A stretch of DNA of 64,000 nucleotides from Armatimonadetes bacterium Uphvl-Ar2 (GCA_002162095.1 CP021424.1:806001-870000), one strand, 5' to 3'; positions 40,449 to 50,092 are shown, counted from the stretch's first letter. Numbers and translations are program-made. The notes: generated by a model from the sequence alone, not told the origin.

Positions 40449-41228
40449 TTAGCTGGTCTTGCGGCCGTGGGCAAAGCCCCGGCAGTAGCCCAGGTGAGTG
40501 GGCTGCTCCATGAGCTTCCACACCGAGCAATCGAGGTAACCCGCCGCCATGGTCATGAGGCCGAGGCAGCTGAGGCTGGGCGCCCACCAGTTGGTGTTGT
40601 TATCGCCGTATTCGTTGTTCGGATAGAACTCCATCACGGGCTGTGCGCCGCCGTAGCCGTGACCGAGGCCACCTTGGTACGGGCTGAAGTCGTCGCAAAT
40701 CGCGGTTTCAATGAAAATCTCGCCGGTGTTCACGCTGCTGAGCAGGTCAAGCGCGAGGAGCGGGTACCGAAGGTGGTACAGGGTGCCGAAGAAGAACACC
40801 ACATCGAAGGTGCCCAGCACTTCGGGGTTGACCTGATAGACCGACATCTCGATCCGTTGGCACTGCTCTTCGGTGTAGCCCAGCGCGTCGCGGCAAAGAT
40901 CGAAGGTCTGCCACGCCTTGCGGTCGCGTTCATCCAGGCTGCCCAGATAGTCGCTGAAATCGTCAATGGCGACGACCTGTTCCGCGCCGCGCTTCAGCGC
41001 TTCAAACGCCCAGTAGCCGTCCCAAGAACCGACATCCAGCACGCGCTTGCCGGTCAGGTCGGCGGGGATGCCATAAGAGTCGCGGTCGAGCGGAGCCCAG
41101 CCGGGGGTCGTGATGCCGTGGGGCAGGTCAATGCGGTGGTACCAAAATGGGAACGAGTTCACCTGCTCCAGCAGAGCGTCTCGATTTGCATTTTTGTCCG
41201 GGGCCAGGTGATTTTGCGGGGCCGCCAT
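40449..41228 (-). CDS. CmoB/DUF1698-like SAM-dependent methyltransferase
   Basis: About 259 aa. It has the DUF1698 layout: SFPFWYHRIDLPHGITTPGW, SAM motif I KRVLDVGSWDGYWAFEALKRGA with the acidic IDDFSDY, and FDVVFFFGTLYHLRYPLLALDLL (motif IV/post). The C-terminal FYPNNEYGDNNTNWWAPSL is typical of CmoB-like proteins. True CmoB carboxymethylates tRNA wobble uridine, but many relatives sit in glycan clusters, and this one is divergent from two GT41 glycosyltransferases, so a glycan or protein substrate is equally possible. ATG 41228 fits homologs; an in-frame ATG at 41252 would overlap the start of the divergent gene. Confidence 0.82.
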   Translation of the reverse strand: MAAPQNHLAPDKNANRDALLEQVNSFPFWYHRIDLPHGITTPGWAPLDRDSYGIPADLTGKRVLDVGSWDGYWAFEALKRGAEQVVAIDDFSDYLGSLDERDRKAWQTFDLCRDALGYTEEQCQRIEMSVYQVNPEVLGTFDVVFFFGTLYHLRYPLLALDLLSSVNTGEIFIETAICDDFSPYQGGLGHGYGGAQPVMEFYPNNEYGDNNTNWWAPSLSCLGLMTMAAGYLDCSVWKLMEQPTHLGYCRGFAHGRKTS

Positions 41229-41250
41229 ACCGATAACTTCGGCAGGTCTC

Positions 41251-42984
41251 ATGAAATCTGTACCCCTTCCCGCTCCGTGCCCGGCCCTGCAGCAAGCTTT
41301 GGCCGCCCACGGCAAGGGCGATTTGAAGTCGGCCCGGACCTGGTACGACCAAGCAGTAGACGCACCTGAAGCGGCCGCCTTGGCGTGGCTGGGGCGTGGG
41401 GTTTTGCGATTCCAGACCGGAGACCGAGCCGGGGGCATTGTGGATATGGAGACCGCCCTCGATCGAAATCCTCACGATGACGAGGCCTGGAGCAACCTGG
41501 CCAACGCCTATCGCGCCGAAGCTCAATTTGAAGCGGGAGCCGAATGTGCGCGCCGAGCCGTGGAACTGAATCCCCGCCAAGCCTTGGCCCACGCCAACCT
41601 CGCCGCGTGCTTGAGACCGCTCGGCGACCTGGTGGAAGCCCGTGCGCATGCGGAGGAAGCCGTCCGCCTCGCCCCGGACCTAAACAGCGGGTGGCGCACC
41701 CTGGGGGCCGTGTGGCTGCACATGGGCGACGCGCGACGCGCGAGCGACTGCTTCTACCGGGCTTTGCAACTGGATCCGGCCCTGCCGGATGCCTGGAGTG
41801 AGTGGCTGTTTGCTTTGCAATACCGCGACGACATCTCGGCAGATGACATTATGGAGGCCACCCGGTTGTGGTCTCGCTCTCAGCCTTCGGCGGTGCCCGG
41901 GGCGCGGCCTTCTGCGATTCAGCGCATTGGGCTGGTGAGCGGCGACTTTCGGGCGCACCCGGTGGGCCGCATGATGCTGGCCTTCGTGCCTGCCCTTCGC
42001 GCTTTGGGCGTGGACGTGGTGCTGATTGCCAACCAAAGCCAAATGGACGGCGTGACCGAGCAACTGCAAGATGCCGCCAGCGCTTGGCACAACGTGTGGG
42101 CGCTACCCACCGAGACCGCTTGCTCGTTGGTGCGGCGGGAAAATCTTGACCTTTTGGTGGACCTCTCGGGGCACTCCGCCGACCACCGCCTGGACATTTT
42201 TGCCGCCCGGTGCGCGCCTTTCCAGGTTTCCTGGCTGGGCTACAGCGCGACCACCGGCGTGCCCGCGATGGATGCCTGGATGGGCTGCCCGTGGACGATG
42301 CCCGAGGGCACCGAAGCCACCGCCACCGAAGCCTTACTCCGCTTGCCCAACGTGTTTACTTGTGATTCGCGCGCGCCGCAAAGCGTGCCGGCGGGTCCGC
42401 GCGACCATGTGGTCTTTGGTTCGTTCAACAACCTCGCCAAGCTCTCGGACACGACCATCGCGCTCTGGAGTGCGGTGCTGGCGGGGATTCCGGACAGCCG
42501 CATGATCCTGAAGTATCGCGGCCTTGGTGACCCGGCTCTGGCCGATGCCCTGGTGGCGCGATTCGAAGCAAACGGCATTGAGGCGAGCCGAATTGAATGC
42601 CGCGACTGGACCGAAGAGGCTGACGTGAACGCCGCCTTTGCCGACGTGGACATCATGCTGGACACGTTCCCCTACAGCGGGGCGACGACCACGCTGGACG
42701 CCCTGCAACGCGGGGTTCCGGTGGTGACCATGGTGAGCGACCGGTACGCCGGGCGCATGAGTGCCGCCTTCCTGGCCGCCTACGGCGCTGAAGATCTCAT
42801 CACGAGCACCCCGGAAGACTATGTAGAGTGCGCGGTGCACCTGGCCCTGGACGGTGCTCGCCGCCAGCAATTGCGTGAGGAACTTCCCCGCCGAGGTGCC
42901 ACGAGTTCTGTGCATCAACCCCAACAATTTGCCACCGAATGGTTAGCCACCGTGCAGTCACTGGCCCAGGAGCGTGCCGCTTGA
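41251..42984 (+). CDS. TPR-GT41 O-GlcNAc-transferase-like protein 1
   Basis: A 577-aa protein with about four TPR repeats (~10-170, e.g. DEAWSNLANAYRAEAQFEAGAECARRAVELNP) and a GT41 (SPINDLY/OGT-type) catalytic domain. Key blocks: IGLVSGDFRAHPVGRMM (His of the HP motif), LLVDLSGHSADHRLDIFAARCAPFQVSWLGYSATTG, FGSFNNLAKLSDTTIALW (the Lys that contacts the UDP moiety) and DVDIMLDTFPYSGATTTLDAL. It transfers a sugar, in OGT GlcNAc, to Ser/Thr of proteins in the cytoplasm. The next gene overlaps it by 4 bases and is a paralog. A candidate target in this window is flagellin. Confidence 0.92.
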   Translation: MKSVPLPAPCPALQQALAAHGKGDLKSARTWYDQAVDAPEAAALAWLGRGVLRFQTGDRAGGIVDMETALDRNPHDDEAWSNLANAYRAEAQFEAGAECARRAVELNPRQALAHANLAACLRPLGDLVEARAHAEEAVRLAPDLNSGWRTLGAVWLHMGDARRASDCFYRALQLDPALPDAWSEWLFALQYRDDISADDIMEATRLWSRSQPSAVPGARPSAIQRIGLVSGDFRAHPVGRMMLAFVPALRALGVDVVLIANQSQMDGVTEQLQDAASAWHNVWALPTETACSLVRRENLDLLVDLSGHSADHRLDIFAARCAPFQVSWLGYSATTGVPAMDAWMGCPWTMPEGTEATATEALLRLPNVFTCDSRAPQSVPAGPRDHVVFGSFNNLAKLSDTTIALWSAVLAGIPDSRMILKYRGLGDPALADALVARFEANGIEASRIECRDWTEEADVNAAFADVDIMLDTFPYSGATTTLDALQRGVPVVTMVSDRYAGRMSAAFLAAYGAEDLITSTPEDYVECAVHLALDGARRQQLREELPRRGATSSVHQPQQFATEWLATVQSLAQERAA

Positions 42985-45038
42985 GCAATCTGAGCCGTGC
43001 CTACCAACGGGCGATAACGCCCCCGAGCAACCATATCGTCAAGAGCCTCAGCGAAGGATTGGCCCTGCACCAGCAGGGCTTGATTGCAGAAGCCCTGGAG
43101 GTCTACGAATCCATTTTGCAAACTGATCCGCGCCACTACGACGCTCTGCAACTCAGTGGCACCGGCCTCCTGCAACTGGGCCAAGCCGCCGCCGCTTGTG
43201 ATCGTCTCGGTGCCGCGATTGAGGTGAACAACCAAGACCCCGGCACTTGGAGCAATTGGCTGGCGGCCCTCAATGAAGCCGGACATTACGCCGAAGCCAT
43301 TGCGACTGGCCAACGAGCTTACGAGCAGTTCCCGGGCGTGGCGAGCCTCGTATTCAATCTCGGCAACGCTTACCGCGAAATGGACCGCTGGGCCGAAGCC
43401 GCCGCCGCCTACCAGGCCGCCCGAGAGGCCACGCCGAACATGGCCGCCGCCTGGGGCAATGAGGCCGACGCCCGCCTGGAACTCGGCGAACGAGAACAAG
43501 CCCAGGCGTGCGCCGAGCAAGCCCTGGCCCTGCAACCCGACTTGCACTCCGCCCGCGTGACGCTGGGTTTGATTTACGACCACAGTCGGCGCGCGGACCT
43601 CGCCATCGCCGAATACGAGCGGGTGCTGGAAGACGTGCCGACCTACGTGAAGGCGCACGTGAACCTCGCCAACTCCCTGCGCGATTTCGGCGAGATTGAC
43701 CGCAGCGAAGACTACGCCACAATTGCCTGCGGCCTCAGCCAAGATACGCCCGAAGCCTGGATCGCCCGCGGCCACGCACTGCTGGGCCAAGGCTATGCCG
43801 ACGATGCGGCGATGAGCTTTGAGATTGCGACCGAGCTCAACCCGCACGAACCGATTTATCTCAGCAACTACCTGATGGCGCGGCAATACGCGCCGGACAC
43901 CTCCGCCGAGGACCTCAAGCTACTGGCCCAGGGCATGGACGGGCTCTACGGCTCCCTTTACAAGCCGCCGACGCCCGGACCGGTGCGCCGCATTGGGTTC
44001 GTGAGCGGAGACTTGGGCTGGCACCCGGTCGGTCGATTCTTGCTGCCCGTTTTGAAGGCGCTGGCGGGTCGCACGGAAGTTTTCCTCTATCCTACGAACG
44101 AGCGAGACGAACCGCATGGTCAAGCCCTGCGCGAACTAGCCGTGGCCTCCCGTGGCTTGCACCGACTCCCCACCGCCGACGCCGTGCGGATGATCCAAGC
44201 CGACGACATTGACCTTTTGGTGGACTTGAGCGGCCACACTGCCGACCACCGCCTCGATATCTTTGCTCGCCGGGCCGCCCCCATGCAGGCCACCTACCTG
44301 GGCTACTCGGGCACCACGGGCATCGCCAACATGGACGCAATCCTCAGCGATGAACTACAAGTTCCCGCCGAGGAGATCACCAATTTCTCTGAGCGGCCCT
44401 GGTACATCCCGGGCGGGTCATTCACCTGGCCTGACCTCGAGATTCCGGCTGAAGCCAAGCTTTCACAACCTCACGATGGGGTCGTCTTTGCGTCCTTCAA
44501 CAATGCGGCCAAGCTGAGCGAACCCTGCCTCTTCCAGTGGGCGCGCTTGGTCTCCTCCATTCCTGGCGCCAGCCTTCTCCTCAAGAATCCCGGCTTCCGC
44601 AGCGAGCGCGCCCGCGCCCACGTCTTCGAAATCCTGGTGATGGGCGGCATGGACCCGCGTCTGGTGCGGTTCGAAACTCTCCTCCCCACCCGCGAACACT
44701 TCCTCCTATACCAAGAGGTGGATATTGCGTTGGACCCGTGGCCATATGGTGGCGCCACCACCACCGTCGAGACCCTGGCGTGCGGGGTGCCCGTACTCAC
44801 CTTGGCGGGCAGCCGATACACCCAGCGCATGAGCGCGAGCATCCTCAGCACGGTGGGACTCACCGAAGGCATCACGTACACATTGGATGAGTGGCTAGAG
44901 CGCGGCCGCGCCTGGGCCGAAGACGCCGCCTGGCGCCAGAACCTGCGCCAAACGCTCCCCGATCAAACCGAATCGGCACTGCGCCAGCAAGCTCTGCGCA
45001 TTGCCAATACGCTTCTGCAAGGTCCACCACTCGGTTAA
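42981..45038 (+). CDS. TPR-GT41 O-GlcNAc-transferase-like protein 2
   Basis: A 685-aa paralog with a longer TPR arm, about seven to eight repeats over ~15-300 (e.g. PGVASLVFNLGNAYREMDRWAEAAAAYQAAREATP). The same GT41 blocks are intact: IGFVSGDLGWHPVGRF, LLVDLSGHTADHRLDIFARRAAPMQATYLGYSGTTG, FASFNNAAKLSEPCLFQW and DIALDPWPYGGATTTVETLACGVPVLTL. The start is TTG 42981, overlapping the upstream stop as TTGA, with GGAG nine bases upstream. Different TPR lengths suggest different protein substrates for the two enzymes. Confidence 0.92.
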   Translation: MSNLSRAYQRAITPPSNHIVKSLSEGLALHQQGLIAEALEVYESILQTDPRHYDALQLSGTGLLQLGQAAAACDRLGAAIEVNNQDPGTWSNWLAALNEAGHYAEAIATGQRAYEQFPGVASLVFNLGNAYREMDRWAEAAAAYQAAREATPNMAAAWGNEADARLELGEREQAQACAEQALALQPDLHSARVTLGLIYDHSRRADLAIAEYERVLEDVPTYVKAHVNLANSLRDFGEIDRSEDYATIACGLSQDTPEAWIARGHALLGQGYADDAAMSFEIATELNPHEPIYLSNYLMARQYAPDTSAEDLKLLAQGMDGLYGSLYKPPTPGPVRRIGFVSGDLGWHPVGRFLLPVLKALAGRTEVFLYPTNERDEPHGQALRELAVASRGLHRLPTADAVRMIQADDIDLLVDLSGHTADHRLDIFARRAAPMQATYLGYSGTTGIANMDAILSDELQVPAEEITNFSERPWYIPGGSFTWPDLEIPAEAKLSQPHDGVVFASFNNAAKLSEPCLFQWARLVSSIPGASLLLKNPGFRSERARAHVFEILVMGGMDPRLVRFETLLPTREHFLLYQEVDIALDPWPYGGATTTVETLACGVPVLTLAGSRYTQRMSASILSTVGLTEGITYTLDEWLERGRAWAEDAAWRQNLRQTLPDQTESALRQQALRIANTLLQGPPLG

Positions 45039-45041
45039 ACA

Positions 45042-45079
45042 AGAAATCCCCACGCTTCCGTCCTTGGAAGCGCAGGGAT
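45042..45079 (-). terminator. Terminator between the GT41 and GspE/PilB genes
   Basis: The arms 45046-45059 and 45066-45079 form a long imperfect stem (GCTTCC/GGAAGC core). On the minus strand it is followed by TTTCTTGTTT, so it ends the secretion-ATPase transcript; it may also slow plus-strand transcripts of the GT41 genes. Confidence 0.65.
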
Positions 45080-45098
45080 GATTGGACTTGTGCTCGAC

Positions 45099-46844
45099 TT
45101 AAGCCGCAATCTGCAGCATGTCTTGCGGGCGGAGCAGCTTTTCGAACGCGATCAGTCGCTTGGCTTCTTCCAGCGTCGTTTCACCGGCCAGCACGCGCTC
45201 CAGGGCGTCTTCCTGCAGGGTTCGGTAGCCGTAATCTACCCCGGCCAGGCGGATTTCCTCCACCGTGGCCCCCTTGGCAATCAGGCTCGCCACGTCGCTC
45301 GTCACCGGCAGCACTTCGTGCACTGCCGTTCGGCTATGGTAACCCGTGTGGAAGCATGCTTCGCAGCCCGCGGATCGCCACACTTCATCAATGCCGTCTA
45401 CGCCAAAGTAAGTGCGCATCAGCACTTCTTCTTCTGCCGTCGTGGCTCCGAGTTCACGGCAATCCGGGCACAACTTGCGCAGCAAGCGCTGGGCCGTCAC
45501 GCCGATGAGCGAAGAACTCAGCAGGAACGGGTCCACCCCCAGGTCCAGAAGTCGCGGTACGGCGCTCGCGGCATCGTTACAGTGCAGCGTGCTCAGCACC
45601 AAGTGGCCCGTCATGGCGGCGCGGATGGCCGTCTCAGCGGTTTCCTTATCGCGAATCTCACCCACCAGGATGATGTCCGGGTCTTGGCGCAGGATGGCGC
45701 GGAGCTGCTTGGCAAAGGTTTGGCCAATGCCCTCTTGCACCTGCGCCTGGTTGATGCCTTCGACGTCGTACTCCACCGGGTCTTCGCAGGTCATGATGTT
45801 GCGCGCGTTGTCGCGCAGTTCCTGCAGGGCGGCGTAAAGCGTCGTCGTCTTCCCGCTACCGGTCGGGCCGGTGACGAGGAAGAGGCCGTAAGGCCGTTGC
45901 ACCAATTGGCGGAAGAGCGATTCGTTTTGCGCCGTGAAGCCCAGGTGTTCCAGGCTCTTGAGGCCGACTGCGCGGTCCAGAACACGCATAACGATGCGCG
46001 GGCCGTGCACGTTGGGCAGCACGCTGATGCGGACGTCCACGGATTGACCGTCGAGTTCCACCGTCATGCGGCCGTCTTGCGGCTGGCGCTGCTCCACGAT
46101 GTCCATGCCGGAAATGATCTTCAGACGCGCCGTAAGCATCGGGATCAAGCCGTCCGGAATTTCGCGCAGCTTCACCAGCATCCCGTCGATGCGGTAGCGC
46201 ACTTCCATCTTGTCGAAGCGCGGCTCTAGGTGAATGTCGCTGGCGTGCAGGCGGATAGCGTCCCCAATGATCTGGTTGACCATGCCCACCACCGGGCGCG
46301 TGTCCGATTCGCTGATAACCGTGCGCTCCTGGCGGACGCGGCGATCATTATCTACGCCGTACTCGGCAATGGCTTGCTTGACCAACGTGTCCACGTCCGA
46401 GCCCGCCGACTTGCCGCGCTGACCGTGCAGCACCCGAAGTTGGTTATAGATTCGCGCTTCGTCAACCAGCACCGGCTCCACGCGCAGGTTGGTGGTGTTG
46501 CGCACCAGTTCAATCGCGTCGGTGTCGGCCGGATTGCGCATGCCCAGGGTGAGCAAGTCACCCCGCAGGGCCACCGGCAACACGGCGTAGCGCTCGCAAA
46601 GCTCGATGTCCACCTTGTCCAGCGCTTTGGTGTCCGGGTTGTCGCGTCGCAGATCCCAAGCCGGAACCCCCATCTGCGTCGCCAGCGCCTGCAACAGCTT
46701 CCATTCGTCAATCACGCCCATCCGCACAAGAATCGTGCCGATCGGTGCGTGGCTCCGGCGCTGAGTTTCCAGCGCGCGGTCAAGTTGTTCTGCCGTAATG
46801 AGTCTTTGACTCACCAGCAAGTCGCCTAGTTGAATCCTTCGCAT
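45099..46844 (-). CDS. GspE/PilB-family secretion or type IV pilus assembly ATPase
   Basis: A 581-aa hexameric ATPase that drives pilus or pseudopilus polymerisation from the cytoplasmic face. Domains in order: MshEN/GspE_N (~1-140, LGDLLVSQRLITAEQLDRAL) and a linker with MVNQIIGDAIRLHASDIHLEP. Then come Walker A (GPTGSGKTTTLYAAL), the Asp box (NIMTCEDPVEYDVEGINQ), Walker B (ILRQDPDIILVGEIRDKETAE) and the His box (TGHLVLSTLHCND). A Zn-binding tetracysteine follows (CPDC...CEAC). No pilin, pilC or secretin is adjacent. The leader upstream of ATG 46844 contains nested inverted repeats. Confidence 0.95.
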   Translation of the reverse strand: MRRIQLGDLLVSQRLITAEQLDRALETQRRSHAPIGTILVRMGVIDEWKLLQALATQMGVPAWDLRRDNPDTKALDKVDIELCERYAVLPVALRGDLLTLGMRNPADTDAIELVRNTTNLRVEPVLVDEARIYNQLRVLHGQRGKSAGSDVDTLVKQAIAEYGVDNDRRVRQERTVISESDTRPVVGMVNQIIGDAIRLHASDIHLEPRFDKMEVRYRIDGMLVKLREIPDGLIPMLTARLKIISGMDIVEQRQPQDGRMTVELDGQSVDVRISVLPNVHGPRIVMRVLDRAVGLKSLEHLGFTAQNESLFRQLVQRPYGLFLVTGPTGSGKTTTLYAALQELRDNARNIMTCEDPVEYDVEGINQAQVQEGIGQTFAKQLRAILRQDPDIILVGEIRDKETAETAIRAAMTGHLVLSTLHCNDAASAVPRLLDLGVDPFLLSSSLIGVTAQRLLRKLCPDCRELGATTAEEEVLMRTYFGVDGIDEVWRSAGCEACFHTGYHSRTAVHEVLPVTSDVASLIAKGATVEEIRLAGVDYGYRTLQEDALERVLAGETTLEEAKRLIAFEKLLRPQDMLQIAA

Positions 46845-46853
46845 TGACCAAGT

Positions 46854-46914
46854 CCCGTATAAACAATCGGCCCCCTGCCATAGACAGGGGGACGATGAAT
46901 ATACGGGTTTTTTT
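46854..46914. promoter_or_regulatory. Nested inverted repeats in the secretion-ATPase leader
   Basis: Outer arms CCCGTATA (46854-46861) and TATACGGG (46900-46907) enclose a second hairpin, CCCCCTG (46871-46877) with CAGGGGG (46885-46891). T7 follows on the plus strand at 46908-46914. On the minus strand this is the 5' leader of the ATPase mRNA, 10 bases before its ATG. On the plus strand it looks like a terminator for antisense transcription. Its role is undecided. Confidence 0.5.
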
Positions 46915-46924
46915 AGGAAAACCC

Positions 46925-49900
46925 TTACGGCTTGACCGTCGGGAACGGCGGTTCCGGAATGGCCGGCACCGGATTCTTGCGAACCTGTTCCATCAGGTAT
47001 TCCACGCCCCGCTTCAGCTGCGGGTCGTTGCCGTTCTTGTAGTCCACCGGAGTCCAGTCGACTTCAATATCCGGATCCACGCCCGTGTTCTCAGCAATGA
47101 ACTTGCCGCGCACGCGGTCGAAGATGCCGAACGCCGGCGAGGTCACGCTGCCGCCATCGCTGAGCGGCAAGCCCCCACTGATGCCAACGAGACCACCCCA
47201 AGTGCGAGTGCCGATGAGGGGCCCGATCTTGGCTTCCTTAAAGAGCCACGGGAGCATGTCGCCACCAGATCCGGCGTAGTTGTTGATCAACATCGCCTTC
47301 GGCCCTTCCACGTAATTCTGATACACTGCATAGGTAGCTCCGTGGCGCGGCTTGAGGCCGGTCAGGACGTCGCGCTTGAGGTACTCGATGAAGAACGTCG
47401 GGAGGAAACCGCCACCGTTGTAGCGTTCATCCACCAGGACGGCCTTCTTACCGCCCATGGAGCCATAGGCTCGCATGAACTCGGTAATCCCACCCACGCT
47501 GGTATCGGGGACGTGAATGTAGCCAATGGTGCCATTGCTCATCTTGTCCACGTATTCGCGGTTGCGGGTCACCCAGTCTTCGTAGCGCAGGCGCATTTCG
47601 TTGCTGATGGGTTGCACCGTCACCGTGCGGGCACCGGCTTCGCTCGGGCGGCTGTTCACCGTCAGCGTCACGTTCTTGCCCACCTTGTCGACCAAGTAGT
47701 CGGCAATGTTGTCGTTGGCCGTCAGGTTCTTGCCGTCGATGGCCAGGATGTAGTCGCCGTCCTTCACGTCGATGCCGACGCGACCGAGCGGGCTTTGGTA
47801 CTCCTCACCGTAGTTGAGGCCCTTGAGCACGCGCTTGATGCGGATGCGTCCATTCTCGACGGCGTAGTCCGCGCCGAGCATGCCCGCCGGAGCGGTGCGG
47901 ATCTGGACGTCCTCGTCGCCACCGGAGACGTAGGCGTGGCCCGTGCCGAGTTCACCCACCATCTTGCCGAGCAGCCAGTTCAAGTCACTGCGGCTGCTGA
48001 GCGACGGGAGGAGGCGCGCCCACTTGTCGCCGATGCCCTTCCAATCTAGGCCGAGCATGTCCTTGTCGTAGAACTCATCGCGCTGGAGACGCCAGGCTTC
48101 CCAGTACATCTGCTTCCATTCCGCCTTATGGTCCCAAGTGAAGGCGACGTTGTCCAGGTTCACGCGGCCTTGACCGACTTGAACGCCGGGGCGCAGGTCG
48201 ACGATGCCGATGAGGTTGCCCGCCACATAGGCACCCTTGGTGCGGTTCTTGTTGAACGAGATCCCGCCGATTCCTTGCAGGATGGGCACCGATTGGCGGC
48301 TGTTGAAGTCGTACTTCAGCAGGATGCCGCCCGTCCAAACGAAGACGCCATTATTGGCGCCCACCACGGCACCGTAAGAACCCGGACCCCACGGCATCGG
48401 CATCACCCGTTCGGCCATGTTGTCAAAGTCAATCTCCGGCGTGGTGGCCTGAACCTTTTCCTCTTCCTGGGCAGGCAGCGGCTCTTCGTCGCCCGGAACG
48501 AGGAACGGGTTGCCCATGCCCTTCAGCAACGGCAGCACATACACGCGCTCGGTGTTGGTTTGCACCATCGAAAGTTCGAGGTCGGTCGGCGTGAAGCCAA
48601 ACGTTCGGTTCGACGTGAAGTACAGGTACTTGCCGCTCAGGTCGAAGGTGACAATGCTGTTGTTGTAGAACCCGCCCACAACATTGTGCGTCTTCTTCGT
48701 CGTGCGGTCGTAAATGAACACACCGAACTGAGCGGACTCCGTCGGCGCGGTGTAAACCACGTAACGGCCATCTTGGGAGATATCTACCGATCCGTTGGCA
48801 TCGCCACCCTTGTAGACCATTTCGACTTGAGCCGATTCCAGGTCCAGCCACATCAGGCGGTTGTCATGCGTGCGATACATGATGCCCTTGCCGTCCGGGC
48901 TATACCTGAAGTTGCGTATGCGGTCGCCAGCGGGGGTCTTTACCGGTTCCGGGGCACCACCGCGCTGCGGTACGCGATAGATTTGGTACTCACCCGATTC
49001 GTCGCTCATGAACGCGATGTGGGCGCCATCCGGGCTCCAGGTCACGTTCCTTTCGCGCACGCCCGGCTTGCCCATCAGCATGCGGGTGTCGCCGGTGGTG
49101 GCGGGCACGCTGAACGACTTGCCGCGCGCATTCACCGCGAGGCGAGCGCCGGAGGGGCTGAGCGAGATTTCACTCACTTCGCCGCCAAAGCGTCGATAAG
49201 TGGGGCGAATTTGGTTCACGTCACCCGCAATCTCGGGCTTAAACAGGGTCACCTTGTTGTTGCTGAGGTCCATCATCTCGATGGCGCCATCGCGCTCGTA
49301 AACCAGGGTCTTGCCGTCGGTTTGCAGGTTGCTCACGTCCCCATCTGTGTAGTTCGTCAGCTTGGTCACGCGGTTGTTGGCCGGGTTCAGGCGATACACG
49401 TTCTGCGTGCCCGCTTCCTTGTCGCTGGAGAACACCACTTCGTTGCTCACCCACAGCGGGAAGTAGCTCTGCTCGCGCCCTTGTGGCATCTCGCTGTACT
49501 TGCCGGTGGCAAAGTTGTAGAAGCTGATGCGGCCCTGCGTGCCCCCTCGGTAGCGTCGCCAGTTGAAGGAGTAGCTATCCATGCGGTTGTAAACCAGGGT
49601 TTGGTTGTCCGCGGAGAAGTCACCGGTGCCGATTTCAAAAACTTCGTTGGTGATCGGCATGCCGCCCTTGGGATCCACCAAGAACAGGCGATCATGGCGG
49701 TTGGTCAAACTGCCGCTGAGCGACGTGTAGGCGATCTTGCCGTCGGCACGCCAGTCAATCACGTAGGCACCCATCGGGTCCATCGTGATGCGTCGCGGTT
49801 GGCCACCGTTCACGGAGACCACATAGACCTGCGGCACGCTGCCATCAAGTTGACCGGTGAAGGCAATCGTCTTGCCATCGGGCGAAAAGCGCGGGCGGCT

Positions 49901-50092
49901 TTCCGAACCGGGGTGGGACGTCAGGCGTCGCGCCGGACCTCCATTCTTCGAGCCAACCCAAAGATCCGTGGCGTAGTGGAAGACCACCGTTTCGCCGTGG
50001 ACGGCAGGCCAGCGAAGCAGCAGCGCGTCCGGATTGGGGTTTTGAACGACCGTCGCGAGAGCAAGTATCGTGGAGAGCATAAAGGAGTCCAT
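46925..50092 (-). CDS. Tricorn-type S41 peptidase
   Basis: A ~1055-aa protein with the tricorn architecture: a short signal-like N-terminus (SFMLSTILALATVV), then two beta-propellers (~20-330 and ~330-640; WD/PD40 units such as SRPRFSPDGKTIAFTG and VTWSPDGAHIAFMS). A core domain, a PDZ-like region (GRVGIDVKDGDYILAIDGKNLT) and the C-terminal S41 domain with the nucleophile in INNYAGSGGDMLPW follow. Degrades oligopeptides, probably in the periplasm. ATG 50092 and ATG 50080 are both possible starts. Its transcript runs towards the secretion ATPase gene, 80 bases away. Confidence 0.92.
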   Translation of the reverse strand: MDSFMLSTILALATVVQNPNPDALLLRWPAVHGETVVFHYATDLWVGSKNGGPARRLTSHPGSESRPRFSPDGKTIAFTGQLDGSVPQVYVVSVNGGQPRRITMDPMGAYVIDWRADGKIAYTSLSGSLTNRHDRLFLVDPKGGMPITNEVFEIGTGDFSADNQTLVYNRMDSYSFNWRRYRGGTQGRISFYNFATGKYSEMPQGREQSYFPLWVSNEVVFSSDKEAGTQNVYRLNPANNRVTKLTNYTDGDVSNLQTDGKTLVYERDGAIEMMDLSNNKVTLFKPEIAGDVNQIRPTYRRFGGEVSEISLSPSGARLAVNARGKSFSVPATTGDTRMLMGKPGVRERNVTWSPDGAHIAFMSDESGEYQIYRVPQRGGAPEPVKTPAGDRIRNFRYSPDGKGIMYRTHDNRLMWLDLESAQVEMVYKGGDANGSVDISQDGRYVVYTAPTESAQFGVFIYDRTTKKTHNVVGGFYNNSIVTFDLSGKYLYFTSNRTFGFTPTDLELSMVQTNTERVYVLPLLKGMGNPFLVPGDEEPLPAQEEEKVQATTPEIDFDNMAERVMPMPWGPGSYGAVVGANNGVFVWTGGILLKYDFNSRQSVPILQGIGGISFNKNRTKGAYVAGNLIGIVDLRPGVQVGQGRVNLDNVAFTWDHKAEWKQMYWEAWRLQRDEFYDKDMLGLDWKGIGDKWARLLPSLSSRSDLNWLLGKMVGELGTGHAYVSGGDEDVQIRTAPAGMLGADYAVENGRIRIKRVLKGLNYGEEYQSPLGRVGIDVKDGDYILAIDGKNLTANDNIADYLVDKVGKNVTLTVNSRPSEAGARTVTVQPISNEMRLRYEDWVTRNREYVDKMSNGTIGYIHVPDTSVGGITEFMRAYGSMGGKKAVLVDERYNGGGFLPTFFIEYLKRDVLTGLKPRHGATYAVYQNYVEGPKAMLINNYAGSGGDMLPWLFKEAKIGPLIGTRTWGGLVGISGGLPLSDGGSVTSPAFGIFDRVRGKFIAENTGVDPDIEVDWTPVDYKNGNDPQLKRGVEYLMEQVRKNPVPAIPEPPFPTVKP

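Noticed and set aside
41226-41253. Start of the methyltransferase at ATG 41252, overlapping ATG 41251 of the divergent GT41 gene as CATG
   Set aside because: ATG 41228 fits the family N-terminus and leaves a small gap. Two divergent starts sharing bases would leave no room for either promoter, although I cannot exclude it.
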